This document shows, in pieces, positions 1 through 13,019 of a stretch of 64,000 nucleotides of DNA. The position numbers were made by a program, and so were the translations under genes. Numbering within the stretch: position 1 is the first letter of the stretch; every line of letters starts with the position of its first letter. Where the stretch lies: contig NC_133103.1 of assembly GCF_022965805.1 (NCBI RefSeq), forward strand, positions 45,181,610-45,245,609, given 5' to 3'. This DNA is from Primulina eburnea. Taxonomy: Eukaryota > Streptophyta > Magnoliopsida > Lamiales > Gesneriaceae. Under the pieces are notes generated by a model. The model had not been told where the DNA came from. It ran no database searches and saw only the letters and a program-made list of their open reading frames with translations.

Positions 1-40
1 TATTACTATGTTAGTCCTTCCATTTGAAGTGCAAATCAGG

Positions 41-256
41 GCTTCAAATTACTATATGTATACATTAGTTACAAAACCAGCTCTTGACTTTGAATAAATA
101 TCGAACTCTAAATATCAAATAACCGGTATATCGAAAGTTTCTTTACGAGCTTCAAATTATTATATGTATACATTAGTTACAAAACCAACTCTTGACTTTG
201 AATAAATATCGAACTCTAAATATCAAATAACCGGTATATCGAAAGTTTCTTTACGA
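41..256. repeat. Tandem duplication, 108-bp unit, two copies
   Basis: Two head-to-tail copies (41-148 and 149-256) differ at only a few positions. Each ends in a stretch containing CCGGTATATCGAAAG. They lie at the inner edge of the CGGTAT-rich repeat that follows and probably belong to the same mobile element. Confidence 0.8.
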
Positions 257-626
257 TATTGATATATATTTTCTTGTACCATAATTTTCGGTACGGTATA
301 TAATAATATGGTTTTCTATACGTAGCACCTCTAAATTTCTAGTTACAAAAATTTTCGGTATGCAATTATACCGAAAATTCCGGTATATCGAAATTTGGTA
401 CTGATGTATATATATACACAAAAAAGACCTTATATGTATTTAAATTTATTACTTTATTGTTTAAAATATTATTTATTTCTAAATATATTGTTTCAGTATT
501 TTGATACATTACGAAATTTTTAAAATTTCATTCGTTGTCGTACCATAACGAAAATTTTGATATATTAAGTATTTCCGTACGGTAATTTCGGTATACCGAA
601 AATTTCGGTATTGTTTCTCATCCCTA
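257..626. mobile_element. CGGTAT/ATACCG-rich MITE, right end only
   Basis: The segment is full of short inverted motifs of the type TTCGGTATACCGAA and ends with TTTCTCATCCCTA. The same vocabulary recurs in the arms of the palindromic element at 52004-53371. The left end is not identifiable and may lie outside the window, so no target duplication can be checked. Assignment to the hAT type is inference from the CCCTA terminus only. Confidence 0.4.
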
Positions 627-646
627 ACTAAGATTAGTATTTGTCA

Positions 647-1228
647 TATTGGGATGCAACCAAAGTCCCACATTGGAAGATCTAGATATGAGGCCTTTTG
701 GGTGGTTCCAGACGCAAAACCATGAGGGTTAAAACCCAAAGTGGACAATATCATAACAGTGTGGAGATATCCGGATTCCATTGGTCCTAACAAGTGGTAT
801 CATAGCCATGGTCTAGATCGAGCCGTGTGGGTAGAATCCTCGATACCTAAACGAAGGATGTGAGAGCTCCCGATAAAAATTCTTGATTAAACTCTCGGGG
901 CGGTTAATGCTCCCAGTGTTCATGTAAGGCGTGCACTTCAACGTAGTGAAGTGGAGTAACCTCGATTGGAGGACGAATAAGGCTTGAGGGGAGGCTCGGA
1001 TCATGAGAATAATAGTGGAACTTTGTTTGAGGGGAGGATTGTTGAGATGCAACCAAAGTCCCACATTGGAAGATTTAGAGAAAGGTCATTGGTTAATAAA
1101 GATGGAATGATATATCCATTGGTATGATGCCTTTTGGGTGGTTCCAAAAGCAAAACCATGAGGGTTAAAACCCAAAGTGGACAATATCATAACAATGTGG
1201 AGATATCCGGATTTCATTGGTCCTAACA
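647..1228 (+). mobile_element. TRIM (miniature LTR retrotransposon), complete
   Basis: A 5' LTR (647-792) and a 3' LTR (1040-1228) share sequence from GATGCAACCAAAGTCCCACA to CATTGGTCCTAACA. The 5' copy lacks an internal stretch of about 45 bp. Immediately after the 5' LTR, TGGTATCATAGCC (795-807) matches the initiator-tRNA-Met primer-binding site seen in plant LTR elements with one or two changes. A purine-rich tract GAGGGGAGGA sits just before the 3' LTR. The element is flanked by a perfect 5-bp target duplication, TGTCA, at 642-646 and 1229-1233. The interior of about 250 bp has no coding capacity, so it must have been mobilised in trans. Confidence 0.88.
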
Positions 1229-1233
1229 TGTCA

Positions 1234-3015
1234 CTTAGCTTACTCCATTTTCAACTCATCCTTCCACAATGAAATTGTATTTTCACTTTCAAAGTATTAT
1301 ATCTCTACACCTGCACATGATCATGAGATTTAGTGAATACTTGGGTCGAATGGCTCTAGTTCAGCTCGAACTTTAATGTCTTATGTTTGAGTACTCAAAC
1401 TCGAGTAATTATATTTTTATTTTTGAAATATTATTTTGTCGATAGAATTATTTGTCTCCATTTTCTAATGTAAACGTTGTAATCTGATTGTCTGATGAAA
1501 TTCAGGAATGATGTTTTACATTATTGTCGATATTATGTGGAATTTGCACTATGTTTTTAACTTCTTGTTGGTTAGTGTGGAAAATTTTGAAAATCTAGTT
1601 CATTTAGTAATATTTTATATTTTATGTCATTCACACTCTCCCGATATGATAGTAAAATCTAACCATATAACAGTTATAAATATCGATGTACGATATATTT
1701 GTTATACATTTAGTATTTATTCATTTCTATATACCAGTTTGGCCTTCACATATAAAGGATCATGTTCTCTATTTTGTTTAGAATACATTTTCTTGTGTGA
1801 CATCAGTAGAAATTATCGCAACATTCCACGTTATACTAATAATTAATTGTCACTGTATCACGTTATACATGTTTTTTTTTTAAATAATTCATCATATTTT
1901 AAAAACGGTCAAACCAATAAAAATTGGAAACATGACAATCAATTGTTAATGTAAGAAGAAATATCATAAAAAATTATCATGAAATTTGTTTATGCTAGTC
2001 AGGTGGAGTTCGTGGAAATAACTAATATCATTTGTAAGTATTATATACATGTACCGAGTTGTTTGAATATCGACTCGGGCTCAACTTCGGCTTGGTTCAA
2101 ACAGCTCGGAAACGTATCGAGTACAACTCGAACTTCAATATCTCAAATTTGAGCACTCGAACTCGAATAACTATGATTTTTTTATTATAAAATATCATTC
2201 AAATTATTATTTTATAATCAAGAAAAAACAAATTGGGAAAAAAAAAACAAGATATCGAAGAGAGATGGCTTGAAGTTTTTGCTAACGTTATTTATTTTAT
2301 AGTATTTTGTATTATTTTTGTTACCGTTTTTTCTCTATCAAAACAATAAAAAAAATGTATTATTATTTTTCAAAAAGAGAAAAAAATATATATATCATAA
2401 ATTATAATATTTGGCCCGTTTATTTAGGCTGTCTATTATGGATGACATGTGGGCACGTTGTATTTCAGTAGCCGTTGGAGTATAACTCCTAAATTATTAT
2501 TACAGCCAAACATATTTATTTGAAGACTGTCCCATTCATCAATGCCATTGGAGTCCCCTACAACATGGCCGAAATAGTCGTTGCCTTAAAAATAAAAACA
2601 TTACAATAAACACTTCCAACATGATATTGTATAAAGTTTTGTTACGGTGAATATCGGTGAAGCGATACTTGATGTGAACATCGTTGAAGTGACGTCATGT
2701 ACATCCATACACACAGATATTGCAGTTCTTGTTCAAAACTTAAAATGTTAAGACTCGAGTTTGAGATCGTTAACCAGAGATTATATACAGTTTTGATACG
2801 ATGAACATCCATTGTGAACGTCTATGTGAATATCGTTGTAATGGCATGTTGTACATCCACATATATATTGGATTTCTTGTTCACAACTTAAAAATGTTAA
2901 GACTCGAGTTTGAGATCGTTAAGCACACGTGTCGAAGAACAAGCAAGACACAGGAGGATCAATCAATATGCACACATATTATTTTAACTGGTTAATCATT
3001 AATGTACGTTGCAAT
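1234..3015. other. AT-rich intergenic stretch with diverged repeats
   Basis: No gene is supported. Open frames such as the one at 1508-1846 have no recognisable domain. Two CTCGAACTCGA-rich segments (about 1345-1440 and 2085-2215) are diverged direct repeats of each other. A second diverged tandem pair lies at 2637-2777 and 2785-2921, sharing TTAAGACTCGAGTTTGAGATC. Confidence 0.6.
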
Positions 3016-3656
3016 TAGGGGTGGGCATAAAACTCGAAAAACCGAAAAAACCGACCGAACCGAATAATTCGGTTTAAATGGTTCGGTTTTATCGGTTTTG
3101 CGGTCGGTTATAGTTTTAAAAATTATGAAATTCGGTTTTTCGGTTCGGTTTTCGGTTTTAATCCCCGAAAAAACCGAAAAACCGAACCGGCCATATTATT
3201 GTTAATTATAAGGTTTTTATGTATAATGGGTCATATTATTGTTTAGTATAAGGCTTTTTATGTATAATTGACCTATTAAGATTTAAGAACCTAATATCAT
3301 TAACTCTCAATTTTCAATCCGATCGTTTTTTCTTCTTTCTCATCATTCACCAGTCGATTTTTCTTTTCTTTTCTATATATATTTCTTTATTTTTTATATA
3401 AAAAATTAAGTCTCACAAATTATATGTTTGAAAAATACTATGATTTAGATTTAAAAGCATAAAGTGACATATAATTTTATTTTGTAACAAATTTTAGCTA
3501 ACCGTATATAACCGGCCGTATAAACCGAACCGTACTACAAAAAACCGAACCGTAATAAAATGGTTCGGTTTTGGACTAGAGATATTCAAAACCGAAACCG
3601 AAAAACCGAACCATTGTAGAGTAAAACCGGACCGAACCGACCGTTGCCCACCCCTA
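3016..3656. mobile_element. hAT-type non-autonomous transposon (MITE)
   Basis: The 641-bp element begins TAGGGGTGGGCA and ends TTGCCCACCCCTA, giving inverted termini. It is flanked by a perfect 8-bp duplication GTTGCAAT (3008-3015 and 3657-3664), the length typical of hAT transposons. Both subterminal regions are packed with AACCGAA/TTCGGTT motifs in both orientations. There is no coding potential in the AT-rich centre. Confidence 0.88.
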
Positions 3657-3664
3657 GTTGCAAT

Positions 3665-4243
3665 AAAGAAAAAAATTTATCTCCCACGGAAACATATAAC
3701 TTGCAATTCATACAAAATTGAGAAATAAATATTGTATTTCAATAAATAATAAGACATAATAAATATGTCATTTACAAAGGCTCAATCAATAAGTGACGAA
3801 CATCAATCCTCTTATTTCCCCTTCAACAATGAAATAACTCAGTGGTCTGATTTTCAACAAATTCTTCTTACAAAAAAATATTATATCATCACCAAAAAAG
3901 ACTAAAGAATCCAAAAAATCTAATAAAATAAAGTTAACCCAACATTATAAAACAAGAAAAAGGAAATATTCCATGACGATGAACATCACAATTCCCTTCT
4001 GGTTCCTTCGATTCCGAGACATATTGTACCCAAGGCAATGCCATTAGCAGTGTGTTTTCGACTCACAAATGATGTGCCCCGTAGGTAATCGATCATCCCC
4101 GCGCCTTTTATTTACGAAGAGAAAAAAGGGACAGTGTTTCTTGATCCTTAGAGGTCCATGTTTCCCCATTCCCATATGTAGACTTCAGTATGCATGCGAT
4201 TTACACGTTTGGTATGAATATGAAGCCATATAACTTTGTATAA
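3665..4243. other. Spacer and probable 3' untranslated region of the CSLC gene
   Basis: This AT-rich stretch lies downstream of the CSLC stop codon, which is read on the minus strand. It should hold the CSLC 3' UTR and polyadenylation region. No other feature is visible. Confidence 0.5.
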
Positions 4244-7200
4244 CTACACTTGTTCGCCGATCAAATCTAGCCCAACGAGCAAAAACGACACGCCTTGAAA
4301 GAGCAAGAAATAAAAATGGATACCTTGAGCAGATAATAGACTTCTCGCTGAAGCTGTCAATAGAAGGAAAGCTAGAGCCAACTCCTTAGTATATATTCGA
4401 TTATGCTTCTTTTTACGAGAATCCTTCTTCTTTTCTTGCTGTTTTCCCACTCGCATTTCTTCTAAATTTGACTCCGAGCCGCCTCTCTGAGGCTTCGTTT
4501 CTTTTTCAACCATGGATATGAGATCACCCTCAGATGAACGGCCAGATTTCTTGGTGACAACCCACTCGTATGCACTTCCAAGTTGAAAAAGACCAGAGAT
4601 CATGGCATTGAACTTGGTTACTGACATTGTGTTCTCGAATAGTAAGTAAGGTACAATGAAAGGGAACGATTTGGGTGCAGGTAGAATATTGAGAAACGAC
4701 ATGGCAGCCGGAATGTAACAAACAACCCAGGATGGAAGTGTTGCCTCTGGGATAAACATGGTCATCGGAAGAATGATGCAAAAAAGCGTAAAAGAGTAAA
4801 ACGGGAGTATAAGTTTTCGTAGCAGGAAGAAGAGAAATATAATGTTCCCTTTTTTCCAAATGCTGATCTGCAAATATACGGCGAATTTTGAGAGCAAACA
4901 AGATTAACTGTGGTGCAATGAGCAAAAAAATTAAATGCTCAACACAGCGCATAGTTTTAGCACAAACCTTTGATTGAATAATGGCTGGCAAACAGAGACG
5001 GAACAACTGCATCGGCCCCGAATGCCACCTATGTTGTTGCTTCCTGTATGCTTCGTAAGATTCTGGTAACTCACATTGGCACTGAAAATTTCAAATTTGT
5101 CATTAGCAACTCAAACAGAGAAATGCCATTAAATCTAGTTTAGATTTTGATCAAAGGGTTTCACCATGCATTTCAAAATGGCAACTTTCACCTAACATCA
5201 CTAAACAATACAATCCATTACACATTAACACGACACTTTCAAAACTCAAAAGCAAATTACGTAAAATCTATAGCATATTGTTTCCATCGAAACGCAATAT
5301 CTTAGTGCGTATTTTAATTACCTCAACATCATTAAGGAAAATGAATTTCCAACCATGAAGATGGGCTCGAACGGCAATATCCATGTCCTCGACTGTGGTC
5401 CTCTCCAACCATCCGCCTGATTCTTCCAATGCCTTGATCCTCCACACACCCGCAGTGCCATTGAACCCAAAAAAGTTTAGAAAAAGTCCATTGACTTGCT
5501 GCTCCACTTCAAAATGAAAAGCTAAATTAATGAGCTGCAACCTTGTCAGTAGATTTTCATCCTTGTTCACGAATGACCATCTCGCTTGAACCAATCCCAG
5601 TTCCTCGTTGTCCTACAATTTGAAACCAAGGCACGTCTTTTATTTCCTTATATGTTAGAAAAATTCAAACTTTACACATATAAATGCTAAAATTTATGCA
5701 TATGGCCACGGTGCAAGTAAGAACTAGTGGAGACTGCCGTCAGCTCTGAAGTCTTGGTTCTCCCACTGGGCGGAACCAAAAGTCGGCTGAGGGGGCAAAA
5801 CAAAAATTTGAAATTTTTAGGGGTCAAAATTATATTTGCGTTTATACTTCAGAAGACACCGTCACTGCCATTCCTCTCGCTTCACCACTCGCCATCATGC
5901 ATTAACAATAATCAAAATAATACACATAGTAACGAAGTTATGAAGTACAACAGGTTCTGTCAATGGAAAATATCGAAATTCAAGATAACAGATTTAATAT
6001 TCCAGTTGAAGTACTCATTCCTAAGTCATGATTCAAATTTAGAGATGAATACCTTAAAATGACGCACAGTTCTTTGAAGAAAATCCGGAGTAGGCTGAAA
6101 ATCGGCATCGAAAATAGCAACAAATTCATAGTCCTTAACATAGCTACAACCCATGGCAGACTTCAGATTGCCAGCTTTGTATCCATCCCTAATAACTCTA
6201 TGTCTGTAGATAATATTGGCACCGTTCTGCTGCCATTTATGAACCTCGTCTTTAATCAACAACTGAGTCGTTGGATCATCCGAATCATCCAAAATTTGAA
6301 TTAATAATCTCCCTTTAGGCCAGTCCAAACTACACACGGCAGCAATAGATTGTTGGTATACCTGTCACAAGTAAAAAACTAACAAGATTTACTCTTTCAA
6401 ACCAATCAGGAAACCAGAATAGAACAGTTCATTGCTCTGTTTGGACCATTATTCGCAAGTTTAGTTTCAAACTTTTGAGAAACAAGAAATGTATTTGAGA
6501 GTGTTACCTCTTTTTCATTGCACATTGGGATCTGAACTAAGACCATTGGGAAGTAACCATCTCCATCTCCAGACTCGAGATCTGCAAGGCCTTGTTTGGC
6601 AATTGGTTTGAGATCCTTTAATTTGATCCAGAAGCAACCCAAACAAAGAATTAGCCTATCCACGCTTTGGATAAGGAAGAGCAATATACATATATTGATC
6701 AAGAACTGGAGTGGTGGAGCAAGATACTCAACCCTGATCAAAACCCAACTGGAGTAAACTGAATCAAACACACCCTTTACTTTTTGAGGATCGGCTAAAG
6801 TGTACAGATACTGCAATTGAAGATCTGGAGCCCCGAAATGCCACCCATTGAAATATGCAGACATTTCAAAACCAAGCATGATTAAAGATAGCGCAAGGAA
6901 TACTTTGATAAAAGTATAGAATCTAGATTTGACAGCGGGGTTCTCGGCCTCCGAGGTGTCGGTGGAGTCGGTCCTTCCGGCAGAGACGCGCCGCCGGACG
7001 ATGGAAACGAGGGAGTAGAATGCGGCGCCGATTGATGCGAGGCAGCCGGCTGCTTTGTGGGCCTTTAGAAGAAGAACCCAAGTGAGCTGCTTGGCGTTCT
7101 TGTTGCGGCCGCCCTTTGAAACAGCACCGTTCGGGTACATGAAATCTTCTTCCGAGGGGGATTCTAGCTCCACCATTGACCAATTGTTTGGATGCTCCAT

Positions 7201-7263
7201 TTTTACTACCACAGGGGTGCCCCCGTGAGTTTCCTTCTCCCACCAATACAAAGATGGTGCCAT
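4244..7263 (-). CDS. CSLC12: Cellulose-synthase-like C protein, xyloglucan glucan synthase (CSLC12-like)
   Basis: Five exons on the minus strand (7263-6508, 6361-6053, 5612-5322, 5081-4968, 4867-4244) have GT-AG borders, all in phase 0, and give 697 residues, the usual CSLC length. The product is a Golgi multi-spanning GT2 synthase that makes the beta-1,4-glucan backbone of xyloglucan. Visible GT2 signatures are DDSDD (277-281), DAD (337-339), VED (429-431) and QQHRW (467-471). Hydrophobic segments flank the catalytic domain on both sides, and a Lys/Glu-rich loop precedes the C-terminal membrane helices. The start [20 protein letters not shown] is the family-type N terminus; an in-frame ATG 42 bases upstream (7305) is less likely. 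The N-terminal phrase [15 protein letters not shown] is CSLC12-like, so the subgroup symbol is inference. No disabling mutation is seen. Confidence 0.95.
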
Positions 7264-7306
7264 TATACCACAATAGTTTGCTTTGTTTTCTTGAAATGTG
7301 TCCAAA

Positions 7307-7320
7307 GTGTATATATAATC
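7307..7320 (-). promoter_or_regulatory. Possible TATA box of the CSLC gene
   Basis: On the minus strand the sequence reads GATTATATATACAC, about 50 bases upstream of the CSLC start codon. If used, it gives a very short leader and excludes the upstream in-frame ATG. A longer leader with a more distal promoter is equally possible. Confidence 0.3.
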
Positions 7321-9004
7321 AGTATCTTTTACACTTATTTAACGTGATCAAGAAATGCCCCTCAAAGTTAAATTTCGAATAGTTTTCATGAAATGCTGGA
7401 GAATCAAGGATTTGGGAACTTTTTTTCTTGAACAAACAACACCAGAATACAAAGAGAAACGGCCACAAAAATGCTACTAAAGCTTCATTTCAAATGACAC
7501 CTAGATTCGGAGCACAGGGAAGGTGAAGATGGAAGAAGACACTCGTATGGAGATTATAAGGGAACTGAAATTCCAAAGCAGAAGCAAAAATTACTACAAC
7601 ATATTAAACTATTTTCCCATTTTCTGTGGTGAAAAATATAAAATCGAGGGAATATTAAGTTTCATTTAAAGCTTGCAAGATTAAAGAACTGAAAAGGACA
7701 GGGCGTGGGGGGCGCAGTGTAGTTCCATCGGAACACTGTACATTAATGGCCGAAGCATTACCAATTTAAAACGATTCTTCACGTTCACAGCGGTAAAAAG
7801 AAATTAAAAATTCTTTTTCACGTATTTGATTTGGATTCAAAATTTGAATTTTTTGTTTTTGAAAAACACTAATTGTGAACACAGAAAATAGGACTGGAGC
7901 ACGTTCTGTGTCAAAATCACCACCAACAACACCAGCCCACCTTTCGTTTTCCACAAAAAAAAAAAAACAAGAAATTAAAATCGCTTTAGCAAGAAAATCT
8001 CTCTTTTTTAAGTTTTCACCTGCAAGAAACAAGAAAATACGAAAGAAAACAACATTAATTTGAATAATTCACTCACCCTTTGGAAACGACAACAAATCAG
8101 AAATCGTCTAAACTACAGAAAGAACTTATAATTGAGAAAACAAAAAACAGAAGAAATATAAAAATCCCGACAAGAAGAAGTGGGCAATAGGCTTTTTGTA
8201 GTACAATAATCTTTCCATTACAGCTGCATTTTTTTAATCGAATACGGCAGATAATCCTCCCTCAAATTTGAAAATAATAACAAATAAATATTTCAAGAGT
8301 GCCGATTTAATATTTCGTAGTCGTAATACAAAAAATGGGCAAAAAGAACGCATGATTGACTGAATTTCCGTGATGCAATCAATCAATAATTAATACGGGA
8401 AGATGGAAACTTCAATTTCCTTTACCATTCTAAATTAACCCTTTACGCGTATGAATTCATCAATATACTGAATTTAGTGAAAATTAATGAGCATAAATTG
8501 CAAAATAAATGGTGGCATTCACTAACCTTTGACCCCTCAAGAAATGATTTCCAAATTTCTTTAATTAATATTTTTTGCAGAGATTTGTTGCATCTGAGAA
8601 TCATGCAAACTAGCTGCTTAATCTGCATGCAGGAGGGGGAAATAAAAAAGGCTGGAAAATAATATATGTATTTGTTCTATCTAATTGGATAATGATAAAA
8701 ATCTCAAAAATATATATGAATTAAAGTATATATTTATATTTTTATTTTATTTTATTTACTGTTTTAAGTAATAAATTTTCATGGGTTTGGCTTCGATGGT
8801 AAAAGTATCTGTATATATGAATTAACATATATAAATAATATGAAACGCGTGGATTCGGTTTATGTCCAAAATGAAAAATTATATTATTAGCATAAAAATT
8901 AATATTTTTTCATAGAACGAGTCAGATAAAATATCTTTTTTATAAAATTCAGCTGTGAACGGTTTCATAAAAGTTTTTGTGATAAATTTATATTTTATTC
9001 AAGG
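7321..9004. other. CSLC upstream region and intergenic spacer
   Basis: The region contains A- and T-rich stretches and short open frames without homology that I recognise. It should carry the CSLC promoter. No RNA gene or bounded repeat is visible. Confidence 0.5.
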
Positions 9005-9187
9005 CAAAAACTTGTGTGAGACGGTCTCACGGGTCGTATTTGTGAGACGGATCTCTTATTTAGGTCATCCATGAATAATTATTACTTTTTATGCTAAGAG
9101 TATTACATTTTATGGTAAATATGGGTAGGGTTGACCCGTCTCACATATTAAGATCCGTGAGACGGTCTCACATGAGACTCGCTCTTT
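9005..9187 (+). repeat. Dispersed repeat with GTGAGACGGTCTCAC ends
   Basis: This unit of about 180 bp starts with ACTTGTGTGAGACGGTCTCAC and ends with GTGAGACGGTCTCACATGAG. Its interior includes GGTCATCCATGAA and GGGTTGACCCGTCTCAC. An inverted copy lies at 59528-59695 and a fragment at 35586-35643. It is a non-coding MITE- or SINE-like family; no clean target duplication was found. Confidence 0.7.
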
Positions 9188-9831
9188 ATTCAGTACGTAT
9201 TGAAATTCTAATATTATAAAAAAATTGATAAATTTAGGTTACCTAATTATTTCCAAAATTAAAATATCGTCAATACTATATTTTCAATTATGACTTGTAA
9301 CACTCATTAAAAAAAACTACTTTTTAGTCTTTAAAACGTACCAATTTCCCCAAGGAAATTCTTTTCATAAAATTTTTATGTTTATAAAAAATATATATAA
9401 TGACAAAAAACAAATAAAAATAAATATAATGAAACAAAACCAAATTAGTATATTTTCTGAAAAAATTATTCCAACACAATTACTTTATAAAAAATTAATA
9501 TATTCATAATTATATTTTATATTAAAATTAATATACATTCCTGGCATATTCAAAGGTAATAGTATTTATAAAAAAAAATTATATTTTCGTCTCACTTTTT
9601 ACGATTAAACATTTATTCTACGCTTGATATATATATATATTAAACAAAAGAAAAGAAATGTCAATTCAATGACCAAGTTTCTTCTTGGTAAAAGGTGGCC
9701 AGGCGTTGATTGCAAAGAGATTTAGAATTTAGGGTGTTCCCAAAACGGCTAATCGTTTGCTTACTTTGACTAGATATCGGCATAATTTGCGCTAAGCCAA
9801 ATATAATGTCGAAACCAAAACTTTGCCACAT

Positions 9832-9868
<37 letters not shown>

Positions 9869-9919
9869 GATTTACATATTGTTTTGATATATTCACATCC
9901 ACGGTGTATATTTATGTAA
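9188..9919. other. AT-rich spacer with TA microsatellite
   Basis: No gene is seen. A (CA)n-(TA)n microsatellite occupies about 9831-9868. The open frame at 9661-9846 has no recognisable domain. Confidence 0.5.
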
Positions 9920-11775
9920 TCTATATATCTCTATATATATATAAGCAGAGTTTTTGTCAAAAATAGTAATTTACCTTCAAAATGTCATTTCTAAAAAAAG
10001 AAAGATATATCATGAATATTGAAATATGTGTACTGCAATAAATTATCACTTCAATTATTGCTTGCATTGATTATATCAATTTATTTAATTCAATTTTGAA
10101 TTTAATTATTTTTAATATTATTTCAAATGTAATTTATGTGTTATATATTTTTTTTAATTTTTTTATTCAAACCAAAACTAAACTCTATTGAAAACATAAA
10201 CTATATTAAAATTTTTGCATTGATTATATCAATCAATTTAATGAAAAACTGTATAAATAAATTTAAAATAAAAATGATTGCAATGTTCAGTATCATTCAT
10301 GAGATAAATCATTCAAAAATATATTTTTCTATTTTAAGTAATTTTCTGTACAAATTACTTACTAAAAAAGAAATATAATATTTAATTAGTTAATTTAATT
10401 TTCTAAAAATAATATCGATCGAGTATTAAAAGTTATTAGTACAACAAGGTTTTCCAATGGACATTAAATTACCGTTTAATAATCATAATTTTTTTTTAAA
10501 TCTCAAATGCATATTATTTCGAGATTACCTTAATTTGAAAGAATTAATGTATTGTAGTTTTATTCCAAAACCATACGTATATTGTATATCTAGAATTGTT
10601 TTCTTAAACATTCAAATAAGAGAGCATAAGAAAATTAAAATAGATAAATTCAAAAGAGTTTTAGTTTCAAGTGGATATTAAATTACTCTCAATAAATATG
10701 TATATTACCCTCAATAAAAAAAATGTTGACACCCAATGCATGTAATTCGAGATTTTCATAATTTCAAAGAGTTAATATATGATATAATTCTACCAAAAGC
10801 ATCCAATGTATAATTTTTGGCCCTTGAGAATTTGAATTTTAAATTATAAATAATGTAATATTGTGTATTATTATATTAAAAACCAATTTTATTCTATTTA
10901 TCTTACTAAATTTATCTATTTCAAAATTGAATTCTGAAATGACTCATCTTTTCAGCACTATATGTGAGTTGAATCCTTCCAAGATGTAATGTTCGTTTAA
11001 ATTTAGATTTGTTCGTTGTTATGAACTACCTACATATGGGAACAACGAGACATTAAGTTTGAAATCTGACTCTTATTTGTACAAAATTTTAATTATTACA
11101 TATTTACTAATGTGATAATTTTATTCTATACTACAAAGTTCATGAATACATGATAGTATAAATGACCGTAATGGAAATGATTAAAGCAATTCTAAAGAAA
11201 TTACGCGTCTTATTAGGAGACACATTATTAAATTTATTGGCATTGTTTTGGAATACACATAGTAAATGTTAATAAAATAACTTTTCTGATTTATATATAA
11301 TTTATATATAATCGCATTTCATTTTTATTTAGAAATAATAGGCTGTTGTGTATATTATGGAAGAGTTTTTGTAAATAAAATCACAACCCATTTTGATAAA
11401 GATATTGATGAAACAATAATTGTTATCATTCAAATTTGTCAAACGCGTGTCATGTCACAAAATTGTTTGTGAATGTGGATTTAGATGAAATTATTGAGTT
11501 TTAAAAAAAGTATTTCTATTTGATTTTATTGAATTTGATTTAAAAATATTTTTTATCACATATTAAAAAATAATAATATATAGCTTCTTAAAAAAATTAA
11601 AGAATTAAATTTGTATTAAGGTTGGTGATCGACATGCGTTATATTTAAAAAAGTTTTTTAAAATTAGCGAAAAAATAGTTTTTATAATTATATTATTTTT
11701 TCAATTTAAATTTCTATTCATTTTTCACTAATTTTTAATAAAATCATCCCTTGCTTCGCACGGGTTAAATACTAG
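9920..11775 (+). mobile_element. Helitron-like non-autonomous element
   Basis: The proposed 5' end is TCTATATATCTCTATATA, preceded by A. The 3' end carries a short imperfect hairpin (CCCTTGCTTCGCACGGG) about ten bases before the terminal ACTAG, followed by T. This matches the plant Helitron pattern (TC start, hairpin, CTAG end, insertion between A and T). The interior is very AT-rich and non-coding. A related 3' end lies at 19859, and internal stretches resemble 12240-12320. Confidence 0.55.
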
Positions 11776-12691
11776 TATATATATATATATAAAAGTAGAG
11801 TTGTACTATATTTAGTAAGTTCCCGCCAAAAATTTTATTAAATTAGAAAATAAAAAAAAGAAAAATTATTTCCTAATATATTTAATAATATTACAATTTT
11901 TAATAACAATAAAATGAGTTGTCTTTTCAAAGTTTTTTTTCGAAATTCCATGCCTATTGGATATCACAATTTGATATATTTGATAAATAATATGTAATTA
12001 AATAAATTATGAAAATTAATAAAATTTTTCTAAAATATATCAAATTCTTTTTCAAATTTCAGTTTTAAAATTGAATTTCTTGAAAATATAAATTTCACTT
12101 TTAATTTCAAATTTAAATCTAATTATCTTGAAAAAATAAATAACATTCAAAAATTTGATATCGGTTTTATCACATGATTTAATATCTTTGTTCCATCACA
12201 TAATTCATATCAACGAGGTTGTGCTGAATAAAATTTGATTGAAAACAATTAATTTTAAAAATGATAATTCTAAAAAAGAGATATATCATTAATCTCGAAA
12301 TAAGTACCGCAATAAATGATTGAAAACAATTAATTTTATGCGATATTATTGATATTTTGTAATAAAGAATTATATATTTTCTTTTTTAAAAAAAAAATCA
12401 AATGTGAATTGAAAAAAATTTGAAAATATAAACTTCAATTACTATTTGAATTGATTATATCAAATCTTTTATTAGTTAACATTTAAATTTAATTCATTTT
12501 TATATCAATTTATATGTAATCTATGAATTATGTGTTTTTTTATATATTTTATTCAATTTAAAATTGAACTCAATTGAAAACTCAATCTACTTTTAAATCA
12601 TTCAAAAATACATTTAGAGCTTAAACTTTATTCCCCAAACTGTTAAAAAACAAAAATTACTCTTATTAGTTCGTTGATACGATCTACCAGC
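11776..12691 (+). mobile_element. Second Helitron-like element, left part
   Basis: It follows directly after the first Helitron terminus and shares internal phrases with it, for example AAAGAGATATATCATTAATC. It is interrupted at 12691/12692 by the gypsy element and appears to resume at 19095. No TC start is visible, so the left border is approximate. Confidence 0.4.
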
Positions 12692-13019
12692 ATTTCGGTA
12701 CTGAGTTCCTATCGACGTAGGCTACAACTGGACACTGAATATTGACAGGCTTGGAGTTCGAGACTTCGACAGAGTCAGAATAACAGAAAGAAAGGTATAA
12801 ATTAATGTTGAGTTGAGATTGCACAACTCGAGTGAGGTTTGAATCGAGTTTCCCTAAATCACATACTTTCATTTATTGCATTGATATTTGCAATTGATGA
12901 GACTTATGATTGTAGTCTATTGAGTTATAGCTAATGTATGATCAGATTAATATTTGTAGTCTATTGATTTATAGCCACTGCATGTAATGACTGCTGATTC
13001 GCTAGTCATCGACTGATTT

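Noticed and set aside
1508..1846. 112-codon open frame
   Set aside because: It has no recognisable domain, AT-driven composition and no supporting signals; it is likely chance.
5765..5830. GGCGGAACCAAAAG...GGGGTCAAAA phrase in CSLC intron 2 as a possible transposon end
   Set aside because: It looks like a common plant MITE fragment, but no second terminus or target duplication could be found.
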